Shown: in pieces, positions 57,579 to 64,000 of the stretch | Layout: each line of letters begins with the position of its first letter | How positions within the stretch are numbered: position 1 is the first letter of the stretch | Assembly: GCA_011317545.1 (NCBI GenBank) | Contig: WUJK01000010.1 | Span: 1,922,001-1,986,000 of the forward strand | Direction of reading: 5' to 3' | Length of the DNA stretch: 64,000 nucleotides | From: Coniella vitis | Taxonomy: Eukaryota; Ascomycota; Sordariomycetes; Diaporthales; Schizoparmaceae | Made by a program: the position numbers and the translations under genes | Notes under the pieces: model-generated | Seen by the model: only the letters and a program-made list of their open reading frames with translations | Told to the model about the DNA's origin: nothing | The model's database searches: none

Positions 57579-59351
57579 ATGGCAGATGCTGGAGCTTCCC
57601 CAAAGATACTCCAGCAACCATTGTCCGACAATGGCTTGAACGAGCATCAGCACGGGCTCCAGCCCACGCTCTCTCAAGATGAAATAGAGGACCTTCCCGG
57701 TACTCGCCGCCTCTTCGACTCCGAGGGCCACATGCTCCTCGTCCCCGGCGGCGATGCCACCTCGCTTAAAAAGCACGGCGACATTGTGCTCATTCCCCAG
57801 CCCACCGACTCGCCCAACGACCCGCTGCAGTGGTCCCTCGCCCGCAAGATCTGGCACACGGCCCTCGTCTGCTTCATCACCGCGCTGACCGCTGCCACCT
57901 CCAACGACGCCGGATCCGCCAGCGATGGCTTCAACGAGGTCCTGGGTATCGACTACTCGTACTTCAACACCGGCGCTGGTGTCTTGTTCATTGGTATCGG
58001 CTATTGGACGCTGCTCTCCTCTCCAGCCGTCCACTTGTACGGCCGCCGCCTGCTGTATCTCTTTGCCATGGTTCTGGGCCTGGCTGGCAATCTCTGGTTT
58101 GGCTTCGCCATGACCCCCAGCGACACCATTTGGAGTCAGCTGTTTGTCGGTGCCAGCGAGTCCGTCGCCGAGGCTCTGGTGCAGCTCAGCCTGATGGACC
58201 TGTGGTTCGAGCACCAGGCTGGCGCTGCCATTGGTATCTACGTGCTGGCCACCAGCATCGGTACCTACATGGGCTCGCTCGTCGCAAGCTACATCTCCCA
58301 GAGCTACCTGGGCTTCAGATGGGTTGGCTACATGGGCGCCATCTTTTCCGGCGGCACTCTCCTTCTTTTGTACTTTGGTCTCGAGGAGACGGCCTTTGAC
58401 CGTGCGCGGTACACGACCATGCACGGATACGGCGTTTCGGAGCGCGCCACTGCTGATTTGAAAGGTGGCGCCGACGAGAAGAAGGCTGTCTCCAGCGGCA
58501 CCGACGGCACGGCCACGCCTCCTGTCGAAGACGTTGAGCGCAATGGTGGGTTTGCTGCGCCCGAAAAGGAAAAGTCGTATTGGCAGCGTATTGCCATCAT
58601 CACGCCCGCCTCCAACCTGGATGGCTACGGCTTCAAGCAGTACATGCGGATTCTCCTCCACACGCTCAAGGTCTTTACCTTCCCGGCTGTCTGGTACGCT
58701 GGCATCCAGTGGGGGGCCCAGAACGCCTGGCTCACCTTCTACCTCACTGTCGAGCAGGACAACTGGTACGACGCACCTTGGTACTACACCGATGGCGAGG
58801 TTGGCAACATGAACATCCCTTCCGTCATTGGTGCTATCATTGGTTGTTGCGTTGCTGGCTGGGGCAGTGACTGGTTCATGCTGTGGTATACTCGCCGCAG
58901 AGGCGGCATCATGGAGGCTGAGAGCAGACTGTGGCTCATGATTCTCCCCACCATCATCTTCCCCACGGGCATGTTTCTCTTTGGCATTGGTTCCGGCAAG
59001 GGCTGGGCGTGGCCTGTGCCCTACGTCGGCCTCGGATTCATTGGTTTCGGCTACGGTTGTGCAGGTGATCTGTCCATGGCTTACCTTGTCGATGCCTACC
59101 CCGAAATGGTTCTCGAGGGCATGGTGGGCGTTGCTGTCATCAACAACACAGTCGGCATGATTTTCAGCTTTGTCACGAGCCCGTGGATGGATGCCGATGG
59201 TGTGACGTACACGTTTGTTGCAGCTGGTATTCTTGCTTTTGCAGCGCTGGCGCTCAGTGCGCCCATGGCGTGGTGGGGCAAGTCTTGCAGACGCTGGACG
59301 CGCGAGCGGTACAGGAACTTCCTGGCGACCCGTGATGGGTTTGATCGGTAA
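57579..59351 (+). CDS. MFS transporter, 12-helix DHA1/Hol1-like
   Basis: Single exon, 590 residues. The long hydrophilic N terminus contains the segment LVPGGDATSLKKHGDIVLIP and PTDSPNDPLQWS, a pattern (LIPxPxxDPxDPLNW) common to fungal DHA1/Hol1-like MFS proteins. Twelve hydrophobic segments follow, split by a central cytosolic loop of about 100 residues rich in Lys, Glu and Gly (around ERATADLKGGADEKK to EKEKSYWQR). The loop between helices 2 and 3 reads HLYGRRLLYLF, a variant of motif A. The last cytosolic tail has KSCRRWTRERYR. Known relatives move small cations, polyamines or drugs across the plasma membrane; the substrate is not inferable. The ATG has a good context (CCCCGATGGCA) and lies behind a CT-rich leader. 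Confidence 0.92.
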   Translation: MADAGASPKILQQPLSDNGLNEHQHGLQPTLSQDEIEDLPGTRRLFDSEGHMLLVPGGDATSLKKHGDIVLIPQPTDSPNDPLQWSLARKIWHTALVCFITALTAATSNDAGSASDGFNEVLGIDYSYFNTGAGVLFIGIGYWTLLSSPAVHLYGRRLLYLFAMVLGLAGNLWFGFAMTPSDTIWSQLFVGASESVAEALVQLSLMDLWFEHQAGAAIGIYVLATSIGTYMGSLVASYISQSYLGFRWVGYMGAIFSGGTLLLLYFGLEETAFDRARYTTMHGYGVSERATADLKGGADEKKAVSSGTDGTATPPVEDVERNGGFAAPEKEKSYWQRIAIITPASNLDGYGFKQYMRILLHTLKVFTFPAVWYAGIQWGAQNAWLTFYLTVEQDNWYDAPWYYTDGEVGNMNIPSVIGAIIGCCVAGWGSDWFMLWYTRRRGGIMEAESRLWLMILPTIIFPTGMFLFGIGSGKGWAWPVPYVGLGFIGFGYGCAGDLSMAYLVDAYPEMVLEGMVGVAVINNTVGMIFSFVTSPWMDADGVTYTFVAAGILAFAALALSAPMAWWGKSCRRWTRERYRNFLATRDGFDR

Positions 59352-62300
59352 AGAGGGTGGTGCTGTGCCTACGGCCCCTCTTTGGGTGAGAGGTTGTGGG
59401 GGTTGGAAGGGTGCTCCAGCAGCTTGATTTTTGCATGGACTTTGCCCGTGTGTGGTGGGCGGGTTGAAGAAGCATAACACACTTGGGGATTGCTATAATT
59501 TGTTTCTATGGCTTGGCGATTCACCCTTTTGAGGAGTTGTGTGGACTTTTGGGGACGCTGTCATGAACTATTTCCTTCGAAACGGTAATATGACCAGGTG
59601 GTGGTGATTTCTCATTCCTTGTGCCGGCAGTGATGGCTATTTGGGAGAGGATAGAAATATGGGTTTTTCTTTCTTTTTTTTCGCATCTATGTTTGGCGAT
59701 ACCCCGAGTATGACTTTAATTAGGATTACACACATGAACGTCGACAGCAAGCGAAGACGCACAAGCATATGTTTTGACTAATGCTTGTCAACGCAACGCA
59801 TGATGAAAAGGAGTACAGTTTGGGATTCTGACGTGTACGACTTTTTGGTTTTGGGTTGGGTTGATTTTTAATGAATATATATTACTTTTTGACTCCAAAT
59901 GAGTGGATCGTATGCTATTGAAATTTCTTTTTCTGATGCCGTGGATCGTTAGAAGAGTTAAGACTGCGTATGATATTTTGCTTTGGGGGAGGGGGGGATA
60001 TAAGCTAGACTTCATTTCATCATCCCTTTAGCGAGTCGAGATAAGCTTATGAAGGGGAGGGGAGGGCTCGTCTCGCCTATTCTCCGCTGTGCTGTGCTGA
60101 GGATTGTCACGTGGACTGCTTTGGTTATGGACTGTAGAGGGTGGTGAATGCCGGGGAGTCACTGTTGTGCCATGGGTATTCTTGTTCTTATTTCTGGATG
60201 CTATTTTCTCTGTACTTTACTTAAGTGTCGAACGCAAGAAATTCAGACACAAAGCCTAGAAAATATGCAAGACTACGTTGACGCCTTTTTGCAATAATAT
60301 ATGCATGTTGATGTGGTTATTGTTTTGGTTCTTGGACTTCTTGGGTGCCGGTGGGGTATTGAAATGGTAGAGTCAAGCCATAGGAAAAAGTGTTGATAGT
60401 GTTCCAAGTTGGATTTGATACCATGAAATTGTGATGACTGACAGCCTAGAGGGCAGAGGACGGGGAAAGGAAAGATTTCAGGGGCGCGCACCAGGGCATG
60501 CACCGGGGCACCAACCAACCTGCGTTCTTATGGCACCGATATGCTTGGATCGACGCTTGGGTATCACTCGCGTAATGGAGCTGTGGGTGTTTTTGTCTTT
60601 GGGTTGGTGGTCCATGGAAGGGATGGGGGGGGGGGCCATGGTTGTTCACTGTTATTGGGATTGGAGGCTGGAGATTGAGATGCGCGTTGAGATGTTAGAA
60701 AAGGGGGTGTTTTGGTGGTATGTATATGTTTTCCTATATTAGAGGCTTTGTTATCGGGCCTGTGAGTATAGAGGACAGGCGAGTTTTGTTTACTCTCAGA
60801 GTATTTGGATCTGCCTGTTGGTTTGATACTTTTGATATTTCCTTGATATCCATGAAAACGAAGTAGACAGGCATATCCCCTAAACAGATCTTCAAGAGAA
60901 GTCCTGTGTATGTGAGCCTGTCTCAAGGAGGCATGTCCTCCCGAAAAGAAGTCTACGACTTTCTACGCCTTCCTTGATATCACATATATCATCTGCGTGC
61001 ATGCTTATGGGGTATTTCCCCGGTGCGGCAAAGAGGTAGCCCTTCGAGAGAAGTCTTGATAACTGCACCCCGGCTAGGTATTCAAAGTAGGTGTGCACCA
61101 TTCATCGGCTCGTCTCAGCTTATCGCTCGGAGACTGGGGGCACGGGATGCCCATGGGGTTGGGAAGGAGAGGGAGTGTGGATTTTAATCTTGGGAGGGAC
61201 CAACATATTGCGGAGCAGAGCCGAAAAGGTGACAGCCCACAGATAGCAGTTCTGTACACTTGCGTGAGCCTCGGTTGAGACGGTTCAAGCCGGCTGTCAA
61301 TGAGTGATAAGAGCGTCGCAGCGTGAACAGGATAGGATCTCTTTCCTTGCGGCCTAGGATGTGTGTCCTTATCGACCCCTTTGCCGGTGTCTTTGATAGT
61401 GAAGCTCAGCAGTCAGTCTAGATTAAATTTGAACGCCTAGGCCCATAAAGTATGTGCGTACCTCAGTATGCAGCTTAGCTTTAGAAGTTATTATCGGTCT
61501 GGGTTTTTGCCTAATTAGGTGATGGAGTTTGTACTTCCAGTTGACTGCCAGCCGGTCCTGCGAAGGTTATTGGATGGCTGAGAAGATGAAACTGGCACGT
61601 ATTTTTGCCTCGGCACGGGGGGAGGCTAAGCTGATAGAGCCCTAGAATCGTAGATTGTGCTGAGGCTGATAAATTCGAGACAGGCTATAGTTGTCTTTAT
61701 GCTCTCAGGCTGCGGAAAGACCGCAGTGAACCACGCTGATATCATGAATTAGTCGTGTGCCGGGAGGATGTTAGTCGGCCTTGTGACAGTTAAGCTCTGC
61801 TGCATCCCTTGCCATTTCCAGCCTCTCTTTCTGGAGATGGAGAGGGTTTCGGACAGAAAATTGCTTTCAAGACTGGCGCAATGCTGACGGGTAATTGTGT
61901 TCATGTGGACATAGCAGGTCTATACTCGACCCTGAGTCAGGAGATCTACTCAATGTGTATTCCTTGATGCACAGTTCGGTGGAATGGAAGTCGACTGTGA
62001 GTCAAGGAACCAGTTGCGGTCAAAGCGGTAGAAAGAAGATGGACGACGATATTTGACCTTCGCGTCTCAGTCGCTCATACTAAACGACGGGTATCGAGCC
62101 TTGACTTGTGCGAAGCGACACAACAAGCTTTGTATTGAATCTCAGCGCGGTATACGCTGAGTGGCAGTATGCCCATACAACCGATCCCGGAAATATATTG
62201 TTTCTTCTCAGTCGTGAATGACCCCTTCGATGATATATGCAGATGTACTAGAGCACAAACAGTCAGTTCCCTTGAGCTTCATAGTCTCGTGCGCCGTGCG

Positions 62301-64000
62301 CTAGCTTCAAGGCGTGTCAAGGCTTGTACCAGCTCGCAAGGCGCTTGTTTGGTAGGACATTTTTGATCAGCTATGGCACTTTGCGCGATTTTTTAGTTAT
62401 TCCTTCTTCAAGAATATTGGGCATAGTTAGGGGTGCTTAGCCTCATTGGCAGCTCGATTCACAAAATCAGCCAAAGACGAGATTCTCAAATTCACTCTAG
62501 GGCAACTCCGTCTTCATTTTGGTCAAAGTCGTTGAAGTGGCCCGTTCGTGGCTGGCCACCTGGGTGTTTTACAGTATTACTATAGCAAAAGATGTTCGCG
62601 TGCGCGGAAGTCGGGCGATGGAGAAACATGTATTGTGAAACATAATTGTGTCTGGGACAGATCCAAATTTCGTGCCCGTGCGGGATATTGAATGACATTT
62701 GCATTCTCGGGGGCTGCCTATAAGCTATATGTCATTTCTTATGGCACACTGGATGCTTTCCTCAATTGATCACAGTATTCCACTCTCACTGGCGCGGCAT
62801 TCCCCAGCTGTGTGATTCTATTGATTAAGAAAGCCACCAAGAACCACAATACACTGTGCTCCACTGATTCATTTGAGAAGAAGTAATATTGTAATAATGC
62901 CCTTAAATGGCTTGATTTGACTCTTCTTGAATGCATTGTATACTGGTGGTGATATCTTTTTCAAGGATTGAGTATATTTAGCTGAGCCAGCTGGTGGGTT
63001 TTGATCCCAAATCCAAGTCTACAAATCCCGGCGTATTGGGATTCACCTCTGCGTATATCCTCCATCGACTTCGTAGGAGCAGCGAGTGAGATTACTCACA
63101 GGAGCAGTGTCATTGTCTGAATCGTGTCCACAATTTGAAGATATATATATATAACGTGCACACAAGATCATCTACAGCTAGCACGGCTGAGGTATTCCCC
63201 AGTTACATTTCATACCAGTGTTTATTTTCCAATCTTTACACAACTTCCAGTTGCTGAGAAGCAGGAACATTCAAATCAGTCTTTGTTTGCTACACATTCC
63301 GGGATCATCGCTTTGGCAGCGCATAACCTTTACTGCCCAAGTACGATTCAACAATGCCACCTACCAACGGTTTCGTATCTCATGTCTCCATGACTCAGTG
63401 TCGTGGATCACCAGTCAAATTAGTCATTGGAATCTACCTAGAGGTCAACACAGATGACCGCAGCTGGGCATGTCTCATGGACGCGGCGTTTTATAGCTTG
63501 TCAGACCAGGTATTGTGGCGCAAAGAGATCATTATCACCTGCCGCAGCAACTTGAGCCACAGCCCGCGGCGCGAAGCCCGAAATTGGGCTCTGGTTCCTG
63601 AGTCCCAGTTGCAGCAAACATCTTTCGGACATTGTAAGTGAGGTCCCAACTCTCCATGATTCATATCCTCGTGTCCTGTCACAAGAAGGTATTACAGCCT
63701 GTGTCTGTACATATAAATATCTCCCGGTCGGCTATTGTCTTTATGAATTGGTCCTTGAAGGATCTCCAATCATACTTTACTCGTACCTCCAAAAGCATTC
63801 TTCTCTACGTTCTAGGCATTCGTAGCTCATTAATACTTCACTGCAGTGCCCTACTCGAGGGTCAACCCGAGTGCATACACGTTTCCTCAACGAACACCAT
63901 TCAATGGTTGGAATATCAATCATCAACATCCTTTCTACGTGATACCACGCGTCACATTACAACAACAGGCTAGTCTAGCTATTCGTCCTATACAGCTCGC
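59352..64000. other. Right-end region without supported gene
   Basis: 4.6 kb with only short frames (the longest near 60564-60926 minus and 63354-63641 plus), none with a recognisable domain. Moderately AT-rich from about 61300 onward but without the CA/TG loss of RIP, so not a dead transposon of the kind seen on the left. TATATATATA occurs near 63142. The last 800 bases could hold the 5' part of a gene that continues outside the window; I cannot support it. Confidence 0.45.

Noticed and set aside
57564..59480. 638-codon open frame on the minus strand
   Set aside because: Exact antisense of the MFS gene; Pro/Arg/His-rich text without domains, an artefact of GC-rich codons on the other strand.

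Overview
The window is nuclear DNA of a filamentous ascomycete (Pezizomycotina, probably a Sordariomycete). The signs are short GT-AG introns of about 70-150 bases with CTGAC-like branch sites, GC-rich genes separated by long intergenic spaces, fungal-specific families (Zn2Cys6 regulator, NACHT STAND receptor, serine-rich GPI protein), and two transposons heavily mutated by repeat-induced point mutation (RIP). I cannot name the species.

Layout. 1-1633 is unassigned flank. 1634-9253 is a complete but dead Gypsy/Ty3 LTR retrotransposon with gag-pol on the minus strand and 475-base LTRs. 10917-12098 encodes a Gfo/Idh/MocA oxidoreductase. 12099-16175 has no recognisable gene but holds a diverged direct repeat carrying CCCTAACCC. 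16176-16718 is a serine-rich GPI-type wall protein. 19201-22821 is a NACHT-NTPase (NLR-like) protein. 24998-25672 is a small secreted protein. 26398-28266 (mitochondrial DEAD-box helicase, MSS116/CYT-19 type) and 28895-29731 (SIMPL-domain protein) are divergently transcribed. 30488-31503 is a four-exon cupin gene, and 128 bases beyond it begins a dead Copia element (31632-39447, plus strand, about 216-base LTRs). After it come a DHA2-type MFS transporter (39796-41601) and a Zn2Cys6 regulator (42662-45476), a plausible transporter-regulator pair. A 5-kb space with a decayed small membrane-protein gene follows. Next are a phenol 2-monooxygenase-like flavoprotein (50519-52997) and a convergent GRF-type zinc-finger protein (53139-53633). 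An ankyrin protein whose start codon seems to be split by an intron (55196-55999) and a second MFS transporter (57579-59351) follow. 59352-64000 shows no supported gene.

The most unusual content is inside the two dead transposons. Each is from a different superfamily, yet each carries, antisense to gag-pol and next to the 3' LTR, a long extra reading frame interrupted only by TAA/TAG codons, as RIP would produce. Both predicted proteins have Cys-type motifs (Cys now mostly Tyr) followed by a coiled coil. The Gypsy element also carries a 73-base tRNA-like sequence next to its antisense frame. Loss of CpA/TpG with retained CpG, and less mutated outer LTR edges, document how RIP acted.
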